5,535 bases of DNA from Elusimicrobiota bacterium (lineage in GTDB: Bacteria; Elusimicrobiota; Elusimicrobia; FEN-1173), in NCBI GenBank assembly GCA_003158755.1, contig PMLF01000281.1, positions 339-5,873 on the forward strand. Reading direction: 5' to 3'. The notes below the pieces were generated by a model. It did no database searches and was not told where the DNA came from. It saw only the letters and a list, made by a program, of their open reading frames with translations. Below are positions 5,482 to 5,535 of the stretch, one piece after another (within the stretch, counting starts at the first letter, position 1; the number at the start of each line of letters is the position of its first letter). A program made the position numbers and the translations under genes.

Positions 5482-5535
5482 ATGAAACGCCTTGCCCTGT
5501 CTTTGTCCGCTCTGATGGCCGTCCTACCCGTCCGC
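5482..5535 (+). CDS. Start of a probable exported protein (3' end outside window)
   Basis: ATG at 5482 opens a frame that stays open to the window end (18 codons, MKRLALSLSALMAVLPVR). A GGAG at 5472-5475 lies six bases upstream, a good ribosome binding site. The peptide has the form of a signal-peptide beginning: Lys-Arg, then a run of Leu/Ala/Ser/Val residues. A GATAAT at 5436-5441 could be the -10 of its promoter, but no -35 has proper spacing (TTGATG at 5410-5415 is 20 bases away). It is divergent from the binding-protein/kinase operon. Too little is visible to name the protein. Confidence 0.65.
   Translation, partial: MKRLALSLSALMAVLPVR

Overview
The window is bacterial DNA. The coding parts look GC-rich and the spacers are short to moderate, but no single gene fixes the taxon. 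A lipoprotein-type substrate-binding protein paired with a two-membrane-segment histidine kinase, and a stand-alone SWIB/MDM2 domain protein, fit a Gram-negative or otherwise diderm environmental bacterium. That is an inference, not a demonstrated assignment.

Layout from left to right. The 3' end of a SWIB/MDM2-domain gene (+) runs to 141, with a compact inverted repeat folded around its stop codon. A spacer of about 380 bases with no convincing gene follows. Next is an intact aldo/keto reductase (+, 524-1609) with the full catalytic tetrad and a good Shine-Dalgarno sequence. Convergent to it is a small single-domain rhodanese (-, 1656-1958). At 2066-2433 (+) lies an odd pair. A 19-codon reading frame with a strong Shine-Dalgarno sequence matches the N-terminus of HigA-type antitoxins, and its stop codon overlaps (ATGA) the start of a 103-residue single-pass membrane protein that I do not recognise. 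After a short non-coding gap comes a two-gene unit on the minus strand: a sugar-type (RbsB-like) substrate-binding lipoprotein (about 5183-4137), then a Cache-like/HAMP sensor histidine kinase (4137-2584). Their stop and start overlap as TAATG. Beyond a roughly 300-base divergent spacer, the first 18 codons of a probably exported protein (+, 5482 onward) run off the end.

The most coherent system is the binding-protein/kinase pair. No permease, ATPase or response regulator lies beside it, so the binding protein more likely presents a small ligand to the kinase than feeds a transporter. LuxP/LuxQ, TorT/TorS and XylFII/LytS are known precedents for binding protein/kinase partnerships. The second notable element is the truncated HigA-like leader coupled to the small membrane protein, which looks like the scar of a lost toxin-antitoxin locus or a short coupling leader derived from one. 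The reductase and rhodanese are ordinary housekeeping-type enzymes.
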